NCBI GenBank assembly: GCA_900552365.1
Contig: URZP01000009.1
Coordinates: 1-33,039 of the forward strand
Length of the DNA: 33,039 bases
Direction of reading: 5' to 3'
From: an uncultured Coriobacteriaceae bacterium
Lineage (GTDB): Bacteria; Actinomycetota; Coriobacteriia; Coriobacteriales; Eggerthellaceae
The notes under the pieces were generated by a model that saw nothing but the letters and a program-made list of their open reading frames with translations, searched no databases and had not been told where the DNA came from. Of the stretch, positions 17,875-25,456 are shown one piece after another. Positions within the stretch are counted from its first letter, which is position 1; each line of letters opens with the position of its first letter. The translations under genes were made by a program, and so were the position numbers.

Positions 17875-19291
17875 GTGGGATTCTGTAGAATTGGCCGGGA
17901 TCGCTCGGTCCCTTGCCAATCCATTCCAGCAGGCCTCGCTTGGCCAGCCTTCTCAGTGTGGTTGACGCTGTGCGCTTGGTCACTTGTGCGTCATCGGCCA
18001 GCGCCCTCGTTGTTACGTTCCCGTTAGTGGCGGCGAGCTCCATGGCCCTACGCTCGTTCTTGCTCAAGTCTCCCAATGGAACGTTCCACGCTGTATCGGT
18101 TATGACTCTTCTCTCCTCATCTCCGCTAGCGGAACCGTTTTCCGCAACCGTCACCTGCGACCCTGGGCGCTCGAAGACGACGACGGTGCTGTTGACGGTC
18201 TGCTCGAACCGGAACTTCACGCCGGCGGCCTCGCAAGCTTCCTTGATGCGCGGAATGCCCGTGCCGTACTGCTCGATGACGCCGGCGCGGAACAGGGCGC
18301 GCGCGATGGCGGGGTTGCGCAGGCAGAACTCGCTCGCGGTGCCGTCGAGGTGCTCTTGCGGCGAGTCGCCCTCGGGGAATAGGCCGGGGTTCACGATCTG
18401 GACGGTGTCCATGTACACATTCACCTCGACAGCTGTCCCGGTCTCGTAGTCGCGGTGGCACAACGCGTTGGCAACCGCCTCGCGGATGGCCTCGGCTGGG
18501 ATCTCGGGGATCTCCTTGCGGTACATGCCCGTCTCGCCGATGACGAACTCGCGCCTGATGTTCGACGTCACGAAGTACTCGGCGAAGTCGAGCAGTTTGA
18601 GCATGGTGCCGCACTCGCGGCGCAAATCGAGGATTTTGGCCTTGGTGTTGCCGCCCAGAAGCCCCAGCTTCATCCTGGGGTAGGTGTCGGACCCCTCGCA
18701 GAACAGCTCCACCGCGGCGTTTCTGAGGCTGCCGTCGGGCGCGACGAGGTCGAGCTTGGCCAAGGCGTCCTCCACGCCGGCGAACCCGCCTCCGACGCGC
18801 CCGGCCCTGCCGCCGCGCTCGACGAAGTCGCGCACCGCCCGCTCGTCGGCGTCGGAGACGGGCCTGCCGGACGGCTGCGAGTCCCACGGGCTGCGGGCGC
18901 GCTCGCGCTTTATGACCATGGCGCTCAGCTCCGAGGCCGACAGCGCTTTGTTCGAAGTCCCCACGCGGGTGAAATAGCGCCCGTCTGCTGAGTAGGGGGC
19001 GTCGGCGCCCGAGAAGGCAACTTTGATGTAGCGCAGCCCGTCATCGGCGTCGAGGCGCTCGACTGTCGGGAACACCGCGGGCTCGATCTTGTCGGACACC
19101 CACGATGTCACCTGGCGCAGCGTTGCGTCGCTGACATCCTGGCCGATGACATTGCCGTCGTCCTTCACGCCGAAGTAGAGCTCGCCGCGGCCGTGCTTGT
19201 TCAGCATGGCGCTGATGGCTTGCAGTGCCTCTTTATGCTCGCCAGTGGACTTCTTGAACTCGACGGTCTCGCTCTCGCTGCCTAGGTTCAT
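17870..19291 (-). CDS. AlbA_2 (Schlafen-type) and HATPase-domain transcriptional regulator
   Basis: A 473-aa protein often annotated as a RecG-like helicase or an ATP-binding regulator; it is not a true helicase. Residues about 5-125 form the AlbA_2 domain (SETVEFKKSTGEH, GRGELYFGVKDDGNVIGQDV, YFTRVGTSNKALS). About 270-400 is a GHKL-type ATP-binding region (AIREAVANALCHRDYETGTA, NPGLFPEGDSP, YGTGIPRIKEACEAAGVKF). The C-terminus has a winged helix (LSKNERRAMELAATNGNVTT, then TASTTLRRLAKRGLLEWIG). Such proteins are widespread accessory regulators, some of them defence-linked; the exact role is unknown. The start is ATG 19291, with AGGAAGG 8 bp upstream. A decayed paralogue follows directly downstream. 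Confidence 0.82.
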   Translation of the reverse strand: MNLGSESETVEFKKSTGEHKEALQAISAMLNKHGRGELYFGVKDDGNVIGQDVSDATLRQVTSWVSDKIEPAVFPTVERLDADDGLRYIKVAFSGADAPYSADGRYFTRVGTSNKALSASELSAMVIKRERARSPWDSQPSGRPVSDADERAVRDFVERGGRAGRVGGGFAGVEDALAKLDLVAPDGSLRNAAVELFCEGSDTYPRMKLGLLGGNTKAKILDLRRECGTMLKLLDFAEYFVTSNIRREFVIGETGMYRKEIPEIPAEAIREAVANALCHRDYETGTAVEVNVYMDTVQIVNPGLFPEGDSPQEHLDGTASEFCLRNPAIARALFRAGVIEQYGTGIPRIKEACEAAGVKFRFEQTVNSTVVVFERPGSQVTVAENGSASGDEERRVITDTAWNVPLGDLSKNERRAMELAATNGNVTTRALADDAQVTKRTASTTLRRLAKRGLLEWIGKGPSDPGQFYRIPR

Positions 19292-19532
19292 TCGGGCTGC
19301 CTTCCTATTTCGCGTTCGATGATTCGAATTATACCTTGCCGGGCTTGGGGCCTCGACGTTGCGGCGCCGTCTGTTGCCGCCCTCCACTTCACGCATAATT
19401 TTGTTTTCGTTTCGGCAAAAGGGATGCTTGCGTGACGTCCGCACCAGCGCCCTGCCCGCCTCGGGGTGCCGAAGCGGGCAGGGCGCCTCGCCTAGAAAAG
19501 GCGCCCAGGGCCTTCCGGGAAGCCGGCGCCCC

Positions 19533-19892
19533 TCAACTCGCCTCCCGGGGGATGCCGGCGGCGAACGGCATCCCTCCCAGCGCGGTCGTCTGCAGCGCGA
19601 GCAGCCTCACGGCCTGCGAGAAGTTCGTGCCCAGGCCCTTGAGCACGGACTCCATCTCGCCGGCGACGTCCTCCGGGATCTTGACCGATGTCACTGCGGT
19701 TTTTTCGCCCGCCTCGAAGCCGGCGTCGACGGGGTCGAAGGGGATGCTCCCCTCGAGCACGATCTGGAAGGCGAAGCTCCTCATCGCGCAGGTGGGGTCG
19801 ACGCCGATGCCCCGCAGCGTGCCCTCGAAGGCCGCCTTCAGGTCGGCGTCGATCCTCGCATACAGCTTCCTCATCTTCGCGCTGCAGCTCAT
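19533..19892 (-). CDS. Tandem double RelB/DinJ-like antitoxin
   Basis: A 119-aa protein with two copies of the RelB/DinJ ribbon-helix-helix pattern. Copy 1 (residues about 9-53) reads LYARIDADLKAAFEGTLRGI, then RSFAFQIVLEGSIPFD. Copy 2 (about 66-111) reads AVTSVKIPEDVAGEMESVLK, then AVRLLALQTTALGGMPF. RelB/DinJ antitoxins normally have one such domain and bind DNA as dimers, so this may be a single-chain dimer. No RelE/YafQ-type toxin is seen next to it. The ATG overlaps the stop of the preceding 75-aa gene (ATGA). Confidence 0.7.
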   Translation of the reverse strand: MSCSAKMRKLYARIDADLKAAFEGTLRGIGVDPTCAMRSFAFQIVLEGSIPFDPVDAGFEAGEKTAVTSVKIPEDVAGEMESVLKGLGTNFSQAVRLLALQTTALGGMPFAAGIPREAS

Positions 19893-20116
19893 CTTGCGCC
19901 CCCTTCCCTAGGGTGCCCGCCTTCCTCGCCGGCCCCGAGGCCGCTCTCCATGAAGGCCTCGAACCGGATCCTCATGGTGTTGGCCTTCGCCTCGCGGCTT
20001 GCTCTCGTGGGAGGTCTGCACCTGTAGACGAGCTCGTCCACGCACTCCTCGAACGCCTCCGTCAGGGTCATCCCGTCCAGCCCGAGCGACGTCGTCTCCT
20101 TGAGGTTCGCGTACAT
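19889..20116 (-). CDS. Small protein of unknown function, first gene of the double-RelB unit
   Basis: A 75-aa protein: MYANLKETTSLGLDGMTLTE, then AFEECVDELVYRCRPPTRAS and ANTMRIRFEAFMESGL. It is mostly helical and charged, and not a RelE-type toxin by eye. A strong AGGAGG lies 5 bp before the ATG at 20116. The stop overlaps the next start (ATGA), so the pair is translationally coupled. The open frame extends far upstream, but that part is GC-rich low-complexity sequence without coding character. The gene could be a co-regulator or an unusual toxin partner; this is open. Confidence 0.6.
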   Translation of the reverse strand: MYANLKETTSLGLDGMTLTEAFEECVDELVYRCRPPTRASREAKANTMRIRFEAFMESGLGAGEEGGHPREGGAR

Positions 20117-20485
20117 CTCCGCCTCCTTTCCTGCGGCGCCTCCGGTGCCGCAATTGCGCTTGGTGCATTTGTGTCGGCGCAGCTGCCCGTCCCAAGGCCG
20201 TTTTCGAGGCCTTTTGGACAAGTGCGGCCGCGGGCGTGCGGCATGATCGCCGCGATCTGCCGGCGCGGGTCCTCTGTTTTCGCAACAGTCCCGCGGCGCT
20301 TGAGCGGGCAAGTGGCCGGTGGGGTCCCAAGGGGGAGGAGGCGGGGAGCGCTCCCCTTGGCCGCCTCGTGCGGGCCTGGACCCGCCGAGGCGGCTCCGGC
20401 TCCCCGCTGCGCTGGGGCACGGGAGCCGTGCGATAACGCCAAGGGTTGGCTTTTTCCGGCAGGATGACCGGATGGCGCGTTGGGG
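20117..20485. other. GC-rich intergenic stretch
   Basis: No gene that I can support. It must contain the promoter of the minus-strand 75-aa/RelB-like pair, but no convincing -10/-35 is visible. An AAGGCC / GGCCTT inverted repeat lies near 20193-20214. Confidence 0.4.
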
Positions 20486-20514
20486 TTGTCCAAGACCTAA
20501 CGAGAAGCTATGAC
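20486..20514 (+). promoter_or_regulatory. Candidate promoter for the plus-strand Dlt-like operon leader
   Basis: TTGTCC (20486-20491), a 17-bp spacer and TATGAC (20509-20514). Transcription would start near 20521 and give a leader of about 400 nt before the MBOAT gene. Confidence 0.4.
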
Positions 20515-20520
20515 TTTGCG

Positions 20521-20702
20521 GTGGCTGACCCTGGCGGAAGGTTGCATTAGCCGGCTTCGGTTGTCGAAGTTCATGTAGCCGCACGCCGCCTGCGGAGAAT
20601 CGTCCCATTGGAAATTCGCCCCAATGGGACGATTCCGCTTAGGGAAGAGAGGCCGCCTTCGGGTTCGACCCGACTCTTCGAATTGCAGTCGGGCGTTTTT
20701 TA
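20521..20702 (+). ncRNA. Candidate structured leader RNA (attenuator or small RNA)
   Basis: Several stems follow in series. GGCT...AGCC encloses CTTCG-GTTGT-CGAAG (20553-20580). A perfect 15-bp stem spans 20597-20635 (GAATCGTCCCATTGG / CCAATGGGACGATTC, 9-nt loop). An intrinsic terminator spans 20669-20702. A short alternative stem TCGGG-TTCGA-CCCGA (about 20660-20673) uses bases of the terminator's left arm, as an antiterminator would. I do not recognise a known riboswitch class. The next gene on the strand is the Dlt-like operon. Confidence 0.45.
20669..20702 (+). terminator. Intrinsic terminator in the leader of the Dlt-like operon
   Basis: CCCGACT (20669-20675) pairs with AGTCGGG (20687-20693), followed by CGTTTTTTATT. 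No plus-strand protein gene precedes it, so it ends a leader or a small RNA. Confidence 0.75.
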
Positions 20703-20919
20703 TTATGCGCAAAGCGGTAGCCGCGATTTGCCGGCGCAATACGCTGTCCGCAATGTCATTGGCAACACAAAAACCTGCAGGTCTAGTCAAAAAATCCAAC
20801 CAATCGATGCCGCGTCATTGTGCTTAACCTGCGGAAACCTTCGCAGAGCAAGTGCAGGGCGCGGCGTCGTGCTAATCTTGTCCCCGCTGATCAATCGTCG
20901 ATAATCGGGGGATTTCCTT

Positions 20920-22497
20920 TTGCAGCTGTACTCGTTGCAGTTCGTCGCTTTTCTGTGCCTGTCGCTGGCGGCGTACTTCGCCTTGGGCCGCATTGTGCCG
21001 CGCTACCAATGGACGGTGCTTTTAGCCGCCTCGCTTGGCTTCTACGTCTGCACCGGCTGGCACAACCTGTTCTTCATCCTTCTTACCGCCGGATCGTCCT
21101 GGGCCGTGGGCATGGCCTTCGGTAAGCTGGAGGAGCGCTCCAAGGCCGCCCGCAAGGCAACGTCCGACCGCGCCCAGAAGAAGGTAATCAAGGCCCGCTT
21201 CAACCACTATAAATGGCTGGTGCTGCTTGCCGCGTTGGTCTTGAACTTCGGCGTTCTTTCCTACATCAAGTACTGGAACGTCCTGCTGGACGGCCTGGGC
21301 ATGGGCGAGTCGTTCCTGGCCTCGTCGCTGCTGCTTCCTCTGGGCCTTTCCTTCTACACCTTCCAGTCGATGGGCTACCTCATCGACGCTTACAATGGCA
21401 AGGTCGCCCCTGAGCGTAACCCGCTTAAGTACCTGCTGTTCGTGTCATGGTTCCCGCAGCTCATCCAAGGCCCCATCAACCGTTTCGACCAGCTGGCAGA
21501 GCAGCTGTGCGCTCCGCGCCGTTTCGACGGCGCCGGCGCCAAGCGTGCGCTTTTGCTTATCGGCTTCGGCATGCTGAAGAAGTTCGTCATCGCCGACATG
21601 CTGGTGAAAACCATCGCCGTTTGCCTTGATCAGGTTACCCCCGGAACGCCCGGTTCCATCATCGTGTTCGGCATCCTTTTGTACTCGGCGCAGCAGTACG
21701 GCGACTTCTCGGGCGGCATCGACATGGTGCGCGGCGTGTCTCAGCTGTTCGGCGTGCGCATGGCCGAGAACTTCCGTCAACCCTATTTCAGCGTCTCGCT
21801 GGGCGACTTCTGGCGTCGCTGGCACATCACGTTGGGCGCGTGGATGCGCGATTACGTGTTCTACCCGTTTGCGCTTACCGGTGCGATGCGTCGTTTGGGC
21901 AAATGGGCGGGCGCTCATTTGGGTGAGCATCTGGGCCGCACGCTTCCGGCGTCGGTGGCCAACATCCTGGTGTTCTTCCTGGTCGGCTTGTGGCACGGCG
22001 CCGAGGCTCACTTCATTTGGTGGGGCTTGTACAACGGCCTTGTCATCGCGGCGGCCGACCTTGCTGCGCCGCTGTTCGCTCGCATGAAGACGGCGTTTCG
22101 CGTGAACGACGCCACGAATGCGTGGCATGTGTGGCGCGTGGTCCGCACCTTCATCGTGGTGAACGTCGGCTGGTACTTTGACCGCATCTACGACTTCGGC
22201 GACTGCCTTCAGGCCTTCCACAACACCCTCTTCAACTTCAACGCAGCGGCGTTCATGCCGACGCTTTCGGCGCTTCAAAGCGGCGACGGCTACGTGACTT
22301 TCGGTTTTGCGTCGATTGGCTGCGTCATCGTCCTTGTCGTCAGCATCCTGCGCGAGCGCGGCGTCGATGTTGCGGGCTCGTTCCTGCGCAAGAACGTCGT
22401 CGTGCGCTTCGCGTGCTACGGAATCATTGGTTTGCTGGTCGTCGCGTCCTTCGCGTATGCCCCCACCGCAGGAGGGTTCATTTATGCGAATTTTTAA
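20920..22497 (+). CDS. MBOAT-family membrane O-acyltransferase with C-terminal DltX-like motif
   Basis: A polytopic membrane protein of 525 aa, DltB/AlgI type. The MBOAT hallmarks are FWRRWHITL (297-305) and the catalytic histidine H359 in GLWHGAEAHF, with about a dozen hydrophobic segments. DltB-type enzymes pass an acyl group from a carrier protein to a polymer outside the membrane. The extreme C-terminus reads GGFIYANF (518-525), a match to the F-x-Y-x-x-F motif that in Dlt systems belongs to the separate peptide DltX, whose tyrosine takes part in acyl transfer. No separate DltX gene is present in this operon, which supports a fusion. The TTG start at 20920 has GGGGGA upstream. It overlaps the next gene by 14 bp. 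Confidence 0.9.
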   Translation: MQLYSLQFVAFLCLSLAAYFALGRIVPRYQWTVLLAASLGFYVCTGWHNLFFILLTAGSSWAVGMAFGKLEERSKAARKATSDRAQKKVIKARFNHYKWLVLLAALVLNFGVLSYIKYWNVLLDGLGMGESFLASSLLLPLGLSFYTFQSMGYLIDAYNGKVAPERNPLKYLLFVSWFPQLIQGPINRFDQLAEQLCAPRRFDGAGAKRALLLIGFGMLKKFVIADMLVKTIAVCLDQVTPGTPGSIIVFGILLYSAQQYGDFSGGIDMVRGVSQLFGVRMAENFRQPYFSVSLGDFWRRWHITLGAWMRDYVFYPFALTGAMRRLGKWAGAHLGEHLGRTLPASVANILVFFLVGLWHGAEAHFIWWGLYNGLVIAAADLAAPLFARMKTAFRVNDATNAWHVWRVVRTFIVVNVGWYFDRIYDFGDCLQAFHNTLFNFNAAAFMPTLSALQSGDGYVTFGFASIGCVIVLVVSILRERGVDVAGSFLRKNVVVRFACYGIIGLLVVASFAYAPTAGGFIYANF

Positions 22498-23824
22498 AAC
22501 GGCAATGAAGATCGTCGGCGTTCTGGCGTTCGTCGTGGTGCTGAACTCGGCGGTGTCGTTCGCGTTCGTGCCTTATGCGTCGAAGTGCGACCTTACTTGG
22601 CAGGAGTATCGCCAGCAAGACAACCTCGATCTTGTATTCGTGGGCAATTCGCGCACGGCGCATGCGTTCGACCCCGGTGTGGTGGGCGACGAGCTGGGTG
22701 TCAGCGCGTTCAACACTTGCACGCAGGGGCAGCTTATCGAGGAGTCGTATCTTGCCGTGAAGAAGGTCGTTGACGAGCATCACCCCAACGCTATCGTGTT
22801 CGGCTTCGACTTCTGCGACGTTCAGGGCAATGAGTTCACCAATCCCGGCCGCGCGTTCATCAAGGCAAAAGACGAGGGCGACGTGGGCGCATTCCTTTCC
22901 GACTGCGCTTTCTGCTTCGGGGACGATCGTTTCTACACGACGAAGGAGTCCATCAACTGGCTGTTCCCCTGGGTGGACAATCATGTGAAGCCGACGCCTG
23001 GCAGCATCATCCAAAACATCAAGATGAAAATCGAGCAGCCTTCGCTGGAAAGCGCCATCGAGGCGTCTCCGGACGGCTGGAGGCACTATGGCAGGGGTTA
23101 CAGCAACCTTGACCACCAAATGGACTACAACGAGGACGACACGAAGGTTTACACCGACGTCTACAAGCAAGACTCCCTTGACGATCGCAAGCTTCAAACG
23201 CTTGCTGACATGGCTGACTATTGCGAGCAGAACGGCGTCGACTTCATTGTGGCCGTTGCCCCGCTGCCTGTGTACAACGTGTTGTGCTATGGCGATCGCT
23301 ATTTCGATTACGGTACGCAGGTTGACGAGCTCGTGCGCAAGCACGGCGGCGAGTATTACGACTTTAACCTGGCGAAGCCCGACTTATACGATACAAGGGC
23401 TACCGCCAATTACGCTGACTTCCAGCATTTGAACGCTCATGGCGCTACCGTTGCAAGCAGGGGCTTGGTGGGGCTTCTTAAGGCACGCGATTCTGGCAAG
23501 GACGTGCAAAGCCTGTTCTATTCCCAGACCGAGTACGAGCAGGCGCATCGCTACGTCGATCTGGTGAAGCTGAAGGCTACAACCGAAGATGGCTTCGTGA
23601 TGCTTGACGCCAAGGCGTACGCAGGCGAGGGAACGTCCATCCAGTACCAGTTCTGCGTGAAGGACGCCTCGGGCGCTTGGCGCGTCATGCGTGATTGGTC
23701 GGACGATTCCTCGTATAAGATGTCAGTTGACGGCCATGGCACGCGCGTCGTGCGAGTGAACGCTCGTGCAGCCGATTCGACTGAAGAGGTCGATCGTTAC
23801 CGCACGATGTCCGTAACATACTAG
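22484..23824 (+). CDS. DltD/AlgJ-like SGNH-fold acyl-transfer protein
   Basis: A 446-aa protein. An N-terminal membrane anchor (about 8-28, VGVLAFVVVLNSAVSFAF) is followed by an extracytoplasmic SGNH-type domain. The nucleophile block is VFVGNSRTAHAF (S56) and the Asp-His block is ADFQHLNAHG (D312, H315). Partners of MBOAT proteins with this fold move the acyl group from the MBOAT side onto the final polymer. A C-terminal beta-rich extension of about 100 residues (KLKATTEDGFVMLDAKAY, then WRVMRDWSDDSSYKMSVDGH) looks like a carbohydrate-binding or Ig-like module. The start ATG 22484 has GGAGGG 7 bp upstream and lies inside the end of the MBOAT gene, which shows tight coupling. Confidence 0.85.
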   Translation: MRIFKTAMKIVGVLAFVVVLNSAVSFAFVPYASKCDLTWQEYRQQDNLDLVFVGNSRTAHAFDPGVVGDELGVSAFNTCTQGQLIEESYLAVKKVVDEHHPNAIVFGFDFCDVQGNEFTNPGRAFIKAKDEGDVGAFLSDCAFCFGDDRFYTTKESINWLFPWVDNHVKPTPGSIIQNIKMKIEQPSLESAIEASPDGWRHYGRGYSNLDHQMDYNEDDTKVYTDVYKQDSLDDRKLQTLADMADYCEQNGVDFIVAVAPLPVYNVLCYGDRYFDYGTQVDELVRKHGGEYYDFNLAKPDLYDTRATANYADFQHLNAHGATVASRGLVGLLKARDSGKDVQSLFYSQTEYEQAHRYVDLVKLKATTEDGFVMLDAKAYAGEGTSIQYQFCVKDASGAWRVMRDWSDDSSYKMSVDGHGTRVVRVNARAADSTEEVDRYRTMSVTY

Positions 23825-23902
23825 CGCCGCGGTTTGACGCGCGGGTTGCGGCTGCTTGCTGCCCGCTTGCGCGCGGGTTCATAAGAACGCAGGGGAGAAA
23901 CA

Positions 23903-25456
23903 ATGAGAAGCATAATCGAATGGTTGCAGGCAACGGCGGAGCGAACCCCCGACAAAGTTGCCGTCTGCGACGAAACCGATTCGCTGACGTTTGCGCAGCT
24001 TCACGAAGCCGCGTGCGTGTTCGGCTCGTGGGTCGCGTCTCGTCAAGAGGCTCGTGTTCCGGTTGCCCTGTTCATGGAGAAAAGCCCGCGCTGTTTGGCA
24101 GCCATGATGGGTGCTGCCTATGCTCGCTGCCCGTATTCAGTGATCGATGTGCGCCAGCCTGACGCGCGTCTTTCTTCCATCATGGCCACGCTGCAGCCTG
24201 GCGTTGTGCTGACGGACTCGGTCAACGCCGATCGTGCGCACGAGGCGTTCAACGCGACGGGCACTCCCATTGTGCTGATCGATGAGGTGCTGGGCGATGC
24301 AGGCCAGGGCGCCGCTTTCGCCGCGGCAGCACTTGATACCATGGCATCGCAGACGCTTGACCAGCGCTTCGCCACCGCGCTTGACGTCGATCCGCTCTAT
24401 ATCAATTTCACCAGCGGATCCACCGGCACGCCTAAAGGTGTGGCCGTGTGCCATCGTTCGGTCATTGATTTCATTCCGCAATTCGACAGCGTTTTCGGCA
24501 TTGGCCAAGACGACCGCATTGGCAACCAGGCCCCGTTCGACTTCGACGTGTCGGTGAAGGATATCTACAGCACCCTGCTTACGGGCGCCACGCTGGTTCT
24601 TATCCCGCGCGATTATTTCAGCCAGCCGGCCAAGCTGATGGATTTCCTGGCCGACAATGCTATCACCGCCTGCACGTGGGCGGTGAGTGCCATGTGCTTC
24701 GTGTCCATCATGGGCGGTTTCGACTACCGCGTGCCCGAAACCATCAACAAGGTTATTTTCTCGGGCGAGGTTATGCCGCCCAAGCAGCTTGCCAAGTGGC
24801 GCCGCGCTCTTCCGAACGCCACGTTCGTGAACGTGTACGGCCCGACTGAGGTTACCTGCAACTGCACCTACCATGTGGTCGACCGCGAGTACGCCAAGGA
24901 CGAGGTCATCCCCGCGGGCAAGCCGTTCCTTAACGAAGGTGTTTTCCTGCTTGACGATGACGCGCTGGTAACTCAGCCCGGTGTCGAGGGCGAGGTGTGC
25001 GTTACCGGCACCTGCTTGGCGCTTGGTTACTACAACGACCCTGCGCGCACGGCAGCGGCGTTCGTGCAGAACCCGCTTTCAACCGCCTTTCCCGAAACCA
25101 TGTACCGCACGGGCGATTTGGCGCGTTGGGACGAAAACGGTAACCTGGTGTTTTCGGGCCGCAAGGACCACCAGATCAAGCATCTTGGCCAGCGCATCGA
25201 GCTCGGCGAAATCGAGGCTGCAGCACAGGCTGCCGACGGCGTCGAACGTGCGTGTTGCCTGTACGACGCGAAGCGCAAGAAGATTTCGCTTTACTACGAT
25301 GGCCCGCTCGCTGCCGATGCCCTGCTTGAGCTGCTTTCCGCGAAGTTGCCGCATTATATGGTGCCTGCGAAGCTTATTCCTGTTGAACATATGCCGCTCA
25401 CCAAGAACGGCAAGGTCGATCGCGCAGCACTTGCGCAGATGGGCGGTAAGAAATGA
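23903..25456 (+). CDS. DltA-like amino-acid adenylation enzyme (AMP-forming, carrier-loading)
   Basis: A 517-aa stand-alone adenylation domain. Core motifs are TSGSTGTPKGV (170-180, A3), VYGPTEVTC (311-319, A5), YRTGDLARW (401-409, A7), GRKDHQIKHLGQRIELGEIE (419-438, A8) and PLTKNGKVDR with the catalytic Lys (about 504, A10). It should activate an amino acid with ATP and load it on the carrier protein encoded two genes later. D215 in FDFDVS keeps the residue that holds an alpha-amino group. Where DltA has Cys in FCGE (the D-Ala-selective residue), this enzyme has S287 (IFSGEV), and the preceding TWAVSAMCF differs from STPSFAEMC. The substrate is probably not D-Ala. The gene ends in an ATGA overlap with the decarboxylase gene. 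Confidence 0.88.
   Translation: MRSIIEWLQATAERTPDKVAVCDETDSLTFAQLHEAACVFGSWVASRQEARVPVALFMEKSPRCLAAMMGAAYARCPYSVIDVRQPDARLSSIMATLQPGVVLTDSVNADRAHEAFNATGTPIVLIDEVLGDAGQGAAFAAAALDTMASQTLDQRFATALDVDPLYINFTSGSTGTPKGVAVCHRSVIDFIPQFDSVFGIGQDDRIGNQAPFDFDVSVKDIYSTLLTGATLVLIPRDYFSQPAKLMDFLADNAITACTWAVSAMCFVSIMGGFDYRVPETINKVIFSGEVMPPKQLAKWRRALPNATFVNVYGPTEVTCNCTYHVVDREYAKDEVIPAGKPFLNEGVFLLDDDALVTQPGVEGEVCVTGTCLALGYYNDPARTAAAFVQNPLSTAFPETMYRTGDLARWDENGNLVFSGRKDHQIKHLGQRIELGEIEAAAQAADGVERACCLYDAKRKKISLYYDGPLAADALLELLSAKLPHYMVPAKLIPVEHMPLTKNGKVDRAALAQMGGKK

Noticed and set aside
20117..20608. Upstream extension of the 75-aa gene to a 239-aa ORF
   Set aside because: GC-rich DNA is open in many frames. The added part is low-complexity Arg/Pro/Gly sequence, and a strong ribosome binding site marks ATG 20116.
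20660..20680. GGGTTCGACCC resembling a tRNA T-arm
   Set aside because: The loop between paired arms is 5 nt, not 7. There is no acceptor, anticodon or D-arm in the flanks; it is part of the leader/terminator structure.
20878..20905. Promoter TTGTCC-16-GATAAT just before the MBOAT gene
   Set aside because: Transcription would begin after the ribosome binding site, only about 8 bp before the start codon; kept out in favour of the upstream candidate at 20486-20514.
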